A DNA stretch of 64,000 nt from Purpureocillium takamizusanense (Eukaryota; Ascomycota; Sordariomycetes; Hypocreales; Ophiocordycipitaceae): positions 4,650,001-4,714,000 of the forward strand of contig NC_063069.1 of assembly GCF_022605165.1 (NCBI RefSeq). The letters run 5' to 3'. Both the position numbers and the translations under genes were made by a program. This document shows positions 1 to 12,300 of the stretch, in pieces. Within the stretch, counting starts at the first letter, position 1, and every line of letters starts with the position of its first letter. The notes under the pieces were generated by a model. That model worked only from the letters and a program-made list of their open reading frames with translations. It made no database searches and was not told the DNA's origin.

Positions 1-1014
<1,014 letters not shown>

Positions 1015-1224
1015 TGAATGTGAAAGCTTGCGGGGACACGATGGAACGGCCGATCTGGTTGAGACAATGGAATAGATGGGTGGTTGAATAGCATGACACC
1101 AGTAGATTGGTCTCGGATTACAGCTTAAACTGGGAATTTCGACCAGGACCATGACTTTGAACGGTGCGCCCGTCAACAGTGAGGCCACGACAACTTTTTG
1201 TTTTTAGTATTAGGGTTCGCGAGC

Positions 1225-2356
1225 TTACTCGCAGTCTAACAAGAGCTTTCCCGTCGTCTTGCGGCTTTCAATGTCCTGGTGGGCCTGGGCCACGTCCTTG
1301 AGCGCGTAGGTCTTGTGGATGGCGACGCTGACCTTGCCCGAGGCGATGAGGTCAAAGAGCTCGGCCGAGTAGCGCTCGAGGTCGGCGCGCTCGGCGACGT
1401 AGCCGTTGACGACGGGGCGCATGAGCTTGACGTTTTTCGGGCCGAGCTTGAGGATGGAGAGGGGCAGGACGGCGCCGGACTGTGGAGGGCGCGGCGAGTG
1501 TCAGCACTTTGTACATGTATACATTACTATATGGTATAGGCCTGCATCTTGTCTCGCTTGCACAAGATGAAGGCCAAGGTATGGATAGATGGATGGATGG
1601 TAGGATGCGACAACGTACCGCGTTACCAAACGAAATAAGGTGGCCCTTCATGGCAATCATCTCGAGGTCGGCGTCAAAGGTGGCCTTGCCGACGCCGTCA
1701 AAGATGACGTCGACGCCGTGCCCGCCAGTAATCTTCTTGACCTCCGCGACGACATCGCCGTGCGAGTCGACGGTCCACCCGGCGCCATTCTTGCGCGCAA
1801 GCTCACGCTTCTCCTCGGAACTCGCGGTGCCGATGACCTTTGCTCCCACGCTGCGCAGCATCTGCACGAGCAGCAACCCGACGCCACCCGCCGCAGCGTG
1901 CACGAGCGTCCATTGCCCGGCCTTGACCTCGCCCGCCTCGCGCACAAACGTCCACGCGCTGAGGCCCTGGAGGAAAGCGGCGGCGGCATGCTCGAGCGTC
2001 AGCGCGTCGGGCACGACGACGAGCTTGTCGGCGGGGACGGCGGCGAACTGCACGTACCCGGCCTGGTCCATGTACACGACGCGGGTGCCGGGCTGGCTCA
2101 GCGCGGGGGGCACGTCGGCGCCCGCGGCGACGACCTCGCCGGCGGCCTCGCGGCCGAGGGTCAGCGGGAAGCCCGGCGCGGCGTACAGTCCCGTGCGGAA
2201 GTACGTGTCGATGAAGTTGACGCCGGAGAAGCGGTTGCGCACGAGGACCTGGCCGGGGCCGGGCTTGGGGACGGGGACGTCGTTGAGCTCGAGGACCTCG
2301 ACGCCGCCGTTTTTGGCGATCTGGATGGCCTTCATGGTGGCGGGGAGGGGCGCCAT
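1225..2356 (-). CDS. Quinone oxidoreductase, zeta-crystallin type (medium-chain dehydrogenase/reductase)
   Basis: This is an NADPH:quinone reductase of the zinc-free medium-chain dehydrogenase family (yeast Zta1, E. coli Qor). Exons are 1619-2356 and 1225-1479, joined across a 139-nt GTACGT...CAG intron; the junction reads FGNA then SGAVLPLSILKLGPKNV. The predicted protein has 330 residues, matching the family length of about 330. Visible motifs are GVNFIDTYFRTGLY near the quinone site and the nucleotide-binding LVHAAAGGVGLLLVQ; zinc-ligand cysteines are absent, as expected. I chose the ATG at 2356 because its context (AAACATGG) is strong. A frame runs upstream to an ATG at 2692 and would add 112 residues rich in R, S and A that resemble a mitochondrial presequence, so a longer isoform is possible. 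An ATG at 2335 is another candidate. Confidence 0.9.
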
Positions 2357-3412
2357 GTTTGATGGTGATGATGCTGATGCTGTCGCTAATGTGGTGCTGA
2401 AGCTTTTTCTCCTTGCTGCCGCAGAAGCTGATGGTGGTGGTGGTGGTGATGATATCCGAGGTGCGGAGGATGCGGCAGGTGATAATGATGTGGTAGTGAT
2501 GGATGCGCGGGGCACATGGAGGGGCAACGACGGCTGGAGATGACGTCGATGCGGGGCGGCGGCAGAGGCAGGAGCAGCGGCGCCGGCGCGGCTGATAAGG
2601 GGGCACGAGGCGGAGGCTCCGGGAGGACGGACTGCAGCAGTGGATATCGTGCGCAGGGCTCGCGGGGCAAATGGTGGAATGAATCGGGCCATTGGCTCCG
2701 GGAGGAGGAAGACGAAGCACCGGACTTTCAAGCTACGGCCGTATGCTGCCGAAACAAGCTCCCCCGATGCGCGGCTCAAGGGGCGACGACGGATGACTGG
2801 TGGGAAGATGAAGTGCGTGAAAGGGCAGTGAGGGGCCGGCCCGGCATAGTGCGTATAGGCAAAGGTTAGAGATCTGTGAGTGAGCATTAATAATGCGGCT
2901 CATTACGGGCTTGTGAACGGAGTGGGCTCGCACGCCGGACTCTAGACTGGTGGATGCGTGCCCTCGTGTTTGGGTGACTGTTGATGGCTTATAATCACCT
3001 ATTGAAGCCATCTGCGGCTAGTAGTATGGGAGCCACTCCTTCCATGCCTTATCATTCCCGGGGTGGTGGTGGTGGAGGAGGAAGGGAAGCTCTTAAGCGG
3101 AAAACGGGCTGCTCAAGGGCGCGGTTGACGAGACTTTACAAGCTCCACCAACGCTGGCCGCATAATAGACATCATCAAATGTCGGAGGCAATGACACTGC
3201 AGTGGGGGCAGGCATGCTTGTCTGGGTGTGATTGTGCCTATGGCCTGTCTGTGTGTGCGGGACGTAGCATGGCTCGGCTATGTGATCTGGCAGCATCGAT
3301 TTCGTACTTCGCATCATGCGTGAGACTTCACTCTCAGGTCTGCCGTTTGGCTCACACTACACGTTGAACCACACTGAATGAAACCGCGTTCAATGTTGAG
3401 TCTATCAAGAAT
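2357..3412. other. Intergenic / 5' leader of the oxidoreductase
   Basis: About 1 kb without a convincing separate gene. The proximal 336 bases up to 2692 may be an N-terminal extension of the quinone oxidoreductase. The rest holds short GC-rich frames without codon regularity or motifs. A small GGT-rich tract lies near 3062-3078. Confidence 0.6.
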
Positions 3413-5095
3413 CTATGCTGTCCGTCTCGTCTCGCCGGGTCTATAGTTATACCACCAACCAACTCGAACCCCCGGCGCGACGCCCGTCAACTGGTCTATA
3501 AGTGGCTTATACAGCGCGCACCTCTTGTCCAGCACATCAGGCTTCACCGTCCTCACCTCCGCCTTGTCTCCACTCCCAAAGACGAGCACGTCCGGCGCGC
3601 CGTTGTCGCCGCCGCCGCCGGGCCCCTTGCTCGGGTCCTTGGCAAAGGTGGCCCACGCCGTGCGCATCGCCCTGCTGAGCTCCTCCTGCGCCGGCGTCGC
3701 CCCCTCGCGCGGGTACGTGCCGAAGACGAGCTGTATCTCGGAGGCGTGGTACGCGCTGCCGGGGAAGAAGCGCGCGTTGGGGAAGCTGGCGTTGAACAGG
3801 TACCGCCACGTCGGGATGTCCGCCGCGGTGCTGTCCTCGGCCACGACCTTGGCCGGGCAGTGGAACGACAGGTCGCCGTAGATGGCCGTCACCTGGTCGT
3901 TGGGCGTCCGGATCCCCGGCGAACCCAGCGGGTAGGCGGAGACGATCTTGTCGGCGATGCCCTTGGGCACGGCGCCGAGCACCTTGGACGTGTCGTTTTG
4001 GCCGATCATGAAGTGCCTACCCTCGTCGGCGTTGCTCCCAATGAGGATGGGCACGCGAGCGAACGAGGAGGAGTTGTTGCCCTTTGCCGAGTCGATCCTG
4101 TCCAGACGCTCCTTGAACGCCCACGTCACGCCGTCGGGCTGCGGCGAGAACGTCAGCATCTCCTTCTCAGAGATATCCTTGAGCTTCTGCGCCGGCACCT
4201 TGCGCAGGCACGCGAGGGCGTCGCGGGGCGGACATCCCGCCTTTGCCGCGAGCTTGGCCCACGACACGGCCGTGTCATTATTGGGCACCAGGATGCTCGC
4301 CTGGCCCGACTGCATGATGGCGCCGGCAAACGGCAACCCCTCCTTGGGTGGCGGCGCGCCGAGCAGCGCGTCGACGCTGCCCGCGCCCGCGCTCTCGCCA
4401 AAGATGGTCACCCGACGCGGGTCGCCGCCAAACGCGAGTATGTTGCGCCGCACCCACTCAAGCGCGAGCCGCTGGTCCAGGAACCCGAGATTGCGCTCGC
4501 CGGGCGGCAGGCTTGGGTCGCCGGGAAAGCCAAAGACGTTTGTGCGGTAGTTGAAGGTGACGACGACGACGTCCTGCTCGGCGGCGAGCAGGGCGCCGTC
4601 GTGGAGCGGCAGCGACCCCGACCCGAAGCTGAACCCGCCGCCGAAGAACCACAGCAGCACGGCCTTGCTCCCCGCGGGGGCGTCGTCGCGCGGCACCCAG
4701 ACATTGAGCGAGAGGCAGTCCTCGGCCTCGTGCCCGGGCGGCGGCGGGGTGTTGAAGAGGGCGGTGCTGAGGTTGCGCGCCGCGGGCGGGTCGTTGAATT
4801 TCTGTATGCACGAGGGCTTGAAGCGCGAGGCGTCGTACGTGCCGTGCCAGGCCGGCGCGGGCTGCGGCGGGGCGAAGCGCACGGGCGGCGCGCCGTACGG
4901 GATGCCGAGGAACTTGTTGACGGTGACGGCCGACGCTGATGGTGATGTGGGAACGTGGACGGCGGTGGTTGTGCCCGCGATGGCGCCTGCGTCGACGGCG
5001 ACGGTGGGACGAGCGGGCGTGGGCTTACATTGCGCGAGGGATGATGTTGCGAGACAGTGTAGTGCGACTGCAAGTACTAATGAGAATGAGGTCAT
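3413..5095 (-). CDS. Secreted type-B carboxylesterase/lipase
   Basis: An intronless gene for a 560-residue alpha/beta-hydrolase of the carboxylesterase/cholinesterase family, which hydrolyses ester bonds of lipids or esterified plant compounds outside the cell. The start is the ATG at 5095, which opens a signal peptide (hydrophobic core SLVLAVALHCLA, likely cut after SSLA near residue 21). The in-frame TTG further upstream is ignored. The catalytic serine sits in GESAGAG (Ser about 235), the acid in SNADEGRHF (Glu about 358) and the histidine in AYHASEIQ (about 450). EDCLSLNVW is the family signature. The oxyanion-hole stretch reads WFFGGGFSFG, so the histidine of the usual HGGG version is replaced. 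Substrate cannot be deduced. Confidence 0.93.
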   Translation of the reverse strand: MTSFSLVLAVALHCLATSSLAQCKPTPARPTVAVDAGAIAGTTTAVHVPTSPSASAVTVNKFLGIPYGAPPVRFAPPQPAPAWHGTYDASRFKPSCIQKFNDPPAARNLSTALFNTPPPPGHEAEDCLSLNVWVPRDDAPAGSKAVLLWFFGGGFSFGSGSLPLHDGALLAAEQDVVVVTFNYRTNVFGFPGDPSLPPGERNLGFLDQRLALEWVRRNILAFGGDPRRVTIFGESAGAGSVDALLGAPPPKEGLPFAGAIMQSGQASILVPNNDTAVSWAKLAAKAGCPPRDALACLRKVPAQKLKDISEKEMLTFSPQPDGVTWAFKERLDRIDSAKGNNSSSFARVPILIGSNADEGRHFMIGQNDTSKVLGAVPKGIADKIVSAYPLGSPGIRTPNDQVTAIYGDLSFHCPAKVVAEDSTAADIPTWRYLFNASFPNARFFPGSAYHASEIQLVFGTYPREGATPAQEELSRAMRTAWATFAKDPSKGPGGGGDNGAPDVLVFGSGDKAEVRTVKPDVLDKRCALYKPLIDQLTGVAPGVRVGWWYNYRPGETRRTA

Positions 5096-5921
5096 GGTGA
5101 TTTGCGTAGGCCGCTCGTCATATGGATTGCGAAGGCGGGCGGGCGGGCGTGGGTGCTTTGCGTCCACTTACACCACGACCTCTAGGACGTCGAGTTGATA
5201 TACAGTCTACATATATACTACTTTGTATGAACACTCGTGCGCACTTGCCGTCTGCCAGGAACAGCCGGGCTCAAGTCCATCTCCCGGATAGACCAACGTC
5301 ATTCATCAGCCTTACCTGCATTAGTTACGACTAGGCAATTCTTAGATCATAACATTACCCAGCCCGCACCGGGGGAGGCGCGCCAGGCACTTGAGGTGCC
5401 GGTGATCGTCGCCGTTAGCAGAGACTTGTGGCGAGGCTGAGCCGCTGAGCGGTCGTCGAATTGGGAAGGGAGCCGAGTATAGCGGCCAAAGTTGGTCTGA
5501 TGTGCCGCTCTTGCTCTGACACGGTAGCCGCCGAACCTTATTAGTACGCGAGTATAGCTTTGCCACCTTGCTGAGCCTGCTTGGCAGACGTCAGCATTGG
5601 GATGGACGCACCGCTCAGGCGTGTCAAAGTCAATACACTGCCAGATCGGGCTTTTTGCTGCAAGACGCATGCGCATTTCTGGGGTGCGTCTTTCCCAGTC
5701 GTGTTGATACGCAAGGGGGCTGGCTTCATTTGCGCTTTGCGTGGCGGGAGCGCTTCTTTCGCAGCACATGAATGTCGATTGCCGCCTGACCCTTGAGTGA
5801 TGCTGATGCGCCTTGCCGAGACGGATCAGCCCAAGTCCATAAGATGTCTACAATTACACAAAAGATCTACTCAAAATGCGCAGACAAGATGAGAGGCCAC
5901 TCTTGCCCTCGCATTAACGAC
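5096..5921. other. Intergenic region without recognised features
   Basis: About 0.8 kb between the carboxylesterase start and the glycosyltransferase stop, both on the minus strand. It must carry the carboxylesterase promoter. I see only short frames and no RNA gene. Confidence 0.5.
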
Positions 5922-7066
5922 CTACACCCGCCGGTAGCCCTTCCGTCTCCTCCAACACACCATGGCCAATCTCACCACCAGCATCGCCACGACAGCAAGC
6001 GTACCGAAAAGAGCAACGCCAGCAAGCACCGTGACAAGCAAGTGGCTTCCCACCCACTGAAACACGTAGTTGTCCCAATTGTCCCACGACCCGCCCTGCG
6101 TGTGCATGAAAAACACCCACGGCGCCGCCCCGGGCCGCATGTCCATCAAGACGCGCGTGAGCTCCGGCTCGCCGTCCGCCAGCCCGGCGTGGTACCGCTG
6201 CCACATGTCCGTCAGGAACCACTGCCCCGTCGCGTAGCTGATCGTGACGTATGGGAAGGGGTAGTTCCAGGCGTAGCGGGTCATGGATTCGGTGACGAGC
6301 CCCCAGAAGGGGTGGTTGGGCGCCGCGCCGAGGATGTTGTTGCTGAGAGCGCCGTGGCCGCCGTCGGTGACCCAGACGGGGTAGTAGAGGAGAGGCTCCA
6401 GGCTGGTTAGGCAGCCCTGATCAGCTGGGGGTTAGCCATCCCTTCCAGAAAATGATGAGGACGATTGGGGGGGACTTGCATCGTCGAGGTCTATGTAAAT
6501 GCCGCCGTAATGCCGCATGAGCAGGTATCGCAGCGCATCTACCCTTTGGACGGGGAACTTGAAACCGTCATACGTCTCCAAGAACCATGAATATTCCCTT
6601 TCAATGAAATCTCGGGAGGCCTGTTCGGTCCAAAGCTACGATCATCTCAGCGTTCATGTTTGCCACAGGGTCGCATCACTTCTTCGAATGCACCAACGAG
6701 TGTACCAAGGCAGCTCTTTCTCTCCCACTCACTCACCTTGTACTCCCAGTCCTTGTGCAGGTCCATGCACGTCTGTCGCGCTGCATCCCAAATGGCCGGA
6801 ATTGTCTCATTGCCTGGATCCTTCCAGTTATGGTAAATTTGGTGTATAATGGTCGGCACGACGCGTGCGCGAGGGTCCGGCGTCGTGGCGTCATGGGCGT
6901 GGGCTATTTTCCCTTGAGTGAAGGCGACGCCTGCGTGCTGTAGGAATATGTGGACGAAGAGGTTGACCTTTGCGCCTACGTAGACGAGGAGAAGGAAGCC
7001 AAGCACCACGACGGAGAGATGCACGGGCTTGCGCGCCATCATCATTCGAATCGTGCGCGTGCCCAT
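5922..7066 (-). CDS. GT32 glycosyltransferase, Sur1/Csh1-like (inositol phosphoceramide mannosyltransferase type)
   Basis: A glycosyltransferase of the DXD-containing Gly_transf_sug (GT32) family. Sur1/Csg1/Csh1 members add mannose to inositol phosphoceramide in the Golgi. Exons are 6737-7066, 6480-6635 and 5922-6416 (326 residues). Intron 1 (6636-6736) is GT-AG. Intron 2 (6417-6479) starts with GCAAGT, so it is a GC-AG intron; no GT donor there keeps the conserved sequence. An N-terminal signal anchor (LSVVVLGFLLLVYV) is followed by IIHQIYHNWK, WFLETYDGFKFPVQRVDALR and YGGIYIDLDDGCL, where the DXD metal/sugar-nucleotide motif lies. A second membrane segment follows near the C-terminus, as in Sur1. 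I chose the ATG at 7066 because the upstream extension begins only with TTG. The exact acceptor is not resolvable. Confidence 0.9.
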
Positions 7067-9397
7067 GGTGGGCTTCCAAGGAGGAATATGCAACGATCCA
7101 AGACCAACAAGCTTTGATCTCGTAAGGGAAGGGGTGATAAATCGTCAATGACTGTGATTCTGGGTTGAAATGACACAGCTGGACACCATCGCGGATGTCA
7201 GGTTCAAGATATGAAGAGTAGAAGGGTCAGGTTTCGGTTACTGCTGCAAAGGGGCGTGAGCGAATGGCGGCTACTGCAGGATCCGTGCTTCGAGCCTCGT
7301 GGGGAGGGCTTGGCCAGGGGCCTCAAGTAACATTATATAAAGAAACCAAGGATGCGACTCTCTACCTGTTTACCGATGGCAAGATGGCATCTACGATGTG
7401 CAAGCGTACGCGGTGCTGTCGGTTCGTGAGGCGTGCCTCGTCAGGCTGGCAATGGATGGACTAGACATCAGCAACGACATTGCCATATTCTGCCTGCGAT
7501 TCAATCACCGCGTTAGAAGCGATGTTGAATCTCCATATTCCATGGCATTGAGTTGCAACTTTCGGGAGAGTAGTAGAATGGATGCAACGCAGATCCCACG
7601 GTGGCTCGTGGCTACCCAATCAACCATGGCCCACGCGGCTGCCCACGTGGATGCGTGGTTCGACCTCGACACCCGCTACGAGCGAGTTGGCGCGGCGGCA
7701 TTTTTTGGGGGGGGAGGGATCACGCGAGAGTTGGCTACGGACAGGCGTTGAATCTCTTTCTGAAGAGCTCTTCGGGGCAATGTGGCGCCAAACTGGCATA
7801 ATCGCGGGGTTTGAGGCTGTGAAGATGCAGTGACATGCCTGGGCGCGCGTAGGGGCATGGTGTTGCGCCTGAACAGCGCCAGTAACGACAGCAGCAGCAG
7901 CATGAACGCTATGCCAAAGGTCGTGGGAGTTTTGTTGAGTCGCCACGACGAGTGACTCTAGGGTGCGAGGTAGCTCAACAGGGGCTCGCTCGGCTGGCCC
8001 GGGACGTCGGCTGCACTTCCGCCAGCAATATCCGTGGATGCTGGGGCCGCCGCCTCCACTCGACTCTTGTAGAGCGGCTGCTCGGAGGCTGAAGCGGGCC
8101 AGTGGCACGGAAGTCCTGACGAGTCTGACTTACCCCGTGCAGTTGCCGCTTGACCGGACACGCGTCACAGAGAGGGGGAGATGGTGCAAGCAGGGAAGCG
8201 GCATGCAGTGCAATTTATTAAGTTACATGCTAGGTATGCGACAACCGTGCACGAGAACGAGCCAGCCGGGTCGGGTAGTTTTTCGTCTTTTGCAAACGGC
8301 GGCGCAGATTGATGCCGCAATAAACACCCGCCCCCCACCAGGTCTTCGTTGCGGACAGCAGGGCCGCGCAACCCTTCGCGACACCACTTCCTCAACCGGC
8401 CATGATGTGCCGGGGCAGTGCAGCAGAGGCCGCGACGCCTCTGGCGGGGGGGGGGGTGCGCTGCGAGGCGTTGACGGTTCCTTCAACCCGGTGCTCCAGC
8501 GCCCCTCGAGCAGGGGGGTCCTCCATCGGGATGGTGTGCGGGGCCGAAGAAGCATTTGCTACGGACGCACATGGGCGTCGCTATTTCTGGCAACAGACGG
8601 GTTGAAGCTGATCTGTTGCTGCAGTACGGACGGACGCCGCTGCGTGGTGGGTAGTCCCGTTGACCGAGACAAGAGAACAGGCCCGAGTCCGCCTCTGTTC
8701 GAATTGTCGAAAGCTTCAAGCCAGCTCACGCGCCAGGCTGTGAAGCCAGACGCCATGTACCGGGCGCAGTCCAGGGCGCCCAAACTCACGCGACAGCGCC
8801 TGTGGCAGCCCGGGAGAGAGCCCTTGGGGGCGATGGAGCCTTACTACGGCCCCCCTGGATGGCCGGTTGACGGTGGAAGCCTCGTGGCCCGCCCGGGCAC
8901 TCGGCGGGCGTACCTTAGGTGGAGGGCAGGGCAGGGGCAGGGCTCCGGCTGCTAAGGTACCTAAAGACGGGCAGCTCGCAGGGAGCCCTGGAGGGTGCAG
9001 ACCGCTGTGGCTTAGCGCAGCCCTCCCGAGCTCCGGGTGGGTCGCAGCGAACCACACCTCGCATCAACGGACGGCGAGGGTGTGACGACAGCACGGATCA
9101 GTACGTACACGTAACTACCAGCTGTCTGTCCTTCAAGACGCATTCATCCATCGTAAAAGCTGCCCTGGCTCGAGGAAATGGGCCAGCCTCCATCTCTTCC
9201 CCTCGCCCACCCACACACGTGCCTGAACGGGGGACAGCAACACCAAGGCGTCCATCTTGGTCTCACTCGTTTGCTCCATTTCTCATCGCCCCTTGGCCAA
9301 CGTCTGCAGTTTCCATGACCTGAGCCGGCTCTCGTCCGCCAGCGAGCGCCTCGCCTCACCCGATGCTGGCGCCATCGCCGGCCCTCGCCGCACCGTC
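7067..9397. other. Long gene-free intergenic region
   Basis: About 2.3 kb between divergent genes (glycosyltransferase to the left, ankyrin protein to the right), so it should hold both promoters. Several frames are open, the longest about 330 codons on the plus strand from 7963. Its composition (Arg, Gly, Pro, Ser and Cys rich, no motif) is that of GC-rich noncoding DNA. Homopolymer runs of G occur near 7706-7715 and 8447-8456. No tRNA-like element was seen. Confidence 0.55.
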
Positions 9398-12300
9398 ATG
9401 CCCGCCCTGACGCCCAACGACCGCCAAAGGCGCATCATCCAGCTTTCCCAAGAATGGGGCATCCGCCTCCCTCCCGCGCCGGCGCCGCTCTCCCGCCCGC
9501 CGCAGCCGCCCTCGTTCCGCACGCCTGCCGATGATCAGACCGCCGAGGAGCTCATGCAGCGCCGCGCCGCCGATGTCGCCCAGTACCGTCCCAAGAGCAG
9601 CATCCGGCAGGCCTTTTCTTCCAACAACCTCAAGAAGGGCAAGAACTGGGACCCCCGCGAGGTCCTCGAGGTTCTCAGCGCATGCATTGCCAACGCGGGC
9701 TCCCCCGGCGTGGCCGAGGCCCTCATCGCCAAGCTGGCTGCCGCTGGTGTCGACCTCGCTGGCGCGCAAAAGCAAAAAGGCGGCATCTTGAACCGCCGCC
9801 GCAGCGTCGATGGCTTTGGGGACCGTAGCAGGCTGCTGAGGCTGGCTGTCGACGGGAACCAGTTCGAAATGGTGCAGCTGCTGCTCCCTAAGGTGGACTC
9901 CTTTGCCATCGACGCATGCCTGCCTGCCGCCATCCGCAGCGGGAACGCGCATATTGTTGAGCTGTTGCTTCGGTACGGCGCCAGCGCAGCGCAGACTCCA
10001 GACGGACAGGATGCTTTCCGCCAGGCCTGCTCGCTCCCTGGACAGTCGCACATGGTCAGCCTCATCCTGCGCTCGGAGGGTCGCCCACCTGCATCCTTGG
10101 CCTCGGCCGCCTTGTGCGACGCCGCGAGAGCGGGCTGCCTGGAAACGGTGCTCCATCTCAGTCGGTCCACCGCTGACGGAAATCACAACCACGCCGAAGC
10201 TCTCAAGGCTGTGCTCAGCCTGGGCCGGCGGGACATGGCACTAGCTATTGTCATGGGAAATCGCCCGCCACAGCGGCCCGGCCTCGATGAGGCATTCCAG
10301 ATGCTCTACGACCACCCTTCTCTCAACCCCTCTACTAAGCTCGAAATAGCCGAGCTCCTCCTTTGTGCTGGTACAGATGGCGTTGTTTTGGCGCAGGCCC
10401 TTGAGAGGTCCTGCGAGTCACAGTTCTTGGACATGGCGACTTTACTCGCTTCATATGGCGCTTCCGTCGAATACAACGATGCGACAACGCTCAAAACTGC
10501 CATTGCGCGCGGGGAATTAGACCTTGTCAGGTCACTGCTGCACGATGGAACCGTGTTGAACTCTACCCTTGCCTCCAGCTGTGTACCTCTCATCGCCAAG
10601 CAGGCGCCCTTTGAAGATCGTTATACCATACTCAGCTTGCTTCTCCGCAAGGGGGCCAACGGTGTTGCCCTTGACGAAATGTTGATTGATGCCGCCGAGG
10701 CGGGCGACATGAACGTCCTGGACCTTCTGCTGACACCCCGGTTTCCCGGGAGCTCCCCGGCGTCGCCCCATCACTCTCCGGCCTCTCCGGCCTCTCCGGC
10801 GTCATATTCCTCCGGCAGACACGAGGTTGCGTCGGTTGATCACAAATCTGGCGAGGCTCTGCGGACGGCTGTGCTTCGCGGCGATATCCATATGACGCAG
10901 AAACTTCTTGCGGGGCAGCCCTCTCCCGAGACACTTGCGATAGTCTTTCCCTTCACCAAAAAGCTGTCGAACGTGGACCGTTACCAGATGGTTGAATTGT
11001 TTCTCAAGAGGTCATTGTCTGGGCCCTGTCTGCATGCGGCGTTGCACGACGCCATCAACGAAGACGTCACCCAGCGAGACAACTCACTCATCAAACTTCT
11101 TCTCAAATATGAGGCCGACGTCAACTTCAGCCAGGGCACCGGTCTGACATCGCTAATCAAGCAGCGAGACGTCGAACTCCTGGGCACACTTCTTCAGAAG
11201 GCATCCCCTCAGACGGCGGCAGCCCGTCTTCAAGACGTGGTACAGGTGTCTGACCATCGGGCTCGGTATGAAATGACGACGATGCTTCTCACCGCAGGTG
11301 CGGCCATTGGCACCAAGGAGGTTTCCTCTACGCTGCTTGAAGTACTCTCAGAGAAGCCCGTCGACATGTCACTCTTGCGCCTTCTCCTCCAACAAGGAGA
11401 TGCTGACATCAACCTCATTGACGGTGCAATAATCAAGCGGGCGGTGACGAACCCCGACCCCAAGGTTTTGGAGTTGGTATTTGGCTTTGGCCGGCCCTCA
11501 GTCTCGTCGACCACCAGCGCGTTGAACGACTTGGTGCCTCTGCCATCCACCGAGGGCAAAGGATGGAAACTCAAAATCATCACAGCCAAATTAAACCACA
11601 AAGAGGACCTAAGTTGGGTGATGGTGCACGAGGTACAATCTTTGTCCAAGACCGGGATCGATTCGGCCTCGCTCTCGACTCTAAAGCAGCTGCTGGCTTC
11701 TGGCGCAGACCCAAACGCATACAAGGCTGCAGCTCTTTGTCATGCCGTGATTGCCGCAAATACCCAGGTTGTTGATATGCTGTTCGCGTCCAGTCATCCT
11801 CCCACACCGGCAGCCCTGGGCATGGCGCTCCCTCACGCCTTACGAATTGCAGAGCCTATGGAGCGACTAGCATTGACCAAGAAGCTCGTAGAGGCGGGGG
11901 CGCACCCTCTCGAGAGCAACAGGGCCTTGACACACGCAGTCGCTACGTATACGGAAGATGTCGGGCTTCTCAAGGTCCTGGCTGCTGCTGCCGATACTTC
12001 AGATGGGGAGGCCTTGTCTGCGTCGGTGGCGAAAGAAGTCCCTGAGATTCTAGACATTTTGCTCAAGCAAAGTCAATGCTCGGTCGGCAGTCGCAGTGTG
12101 ACACTGGGCAAGGCAATGGAGGCCAAGAATCGCTCTGCGCGACATGACATGTGCCAGAGCCTTTTGAAGGCTGGGGTCTCAGCTGAGGCCGCCTCGAGCG
12201 CTTTGCTGGTCGCGGCTCGTGAGGGCGACTCACGACTTGGAGACCTTCTCATGGCTCATGGCGCAAGCATCGCGAACAATGGTGGCCAGGCGATTATTGA

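Noticed and set aside
2516..2869. Plus-strand frames opposite the oxidoreductase leader
   Set aside because: Antisense shadows; codon pattern and motifs support the minus-strand gene.
7963..8955. A 330-codon plus-strand open frame
   Set aside because: Composition is Arg/Gly/Pro/Ser/Cys-rich with no domain, repeat or signal. GC-rich DNA here leaves several frames open on both strands.
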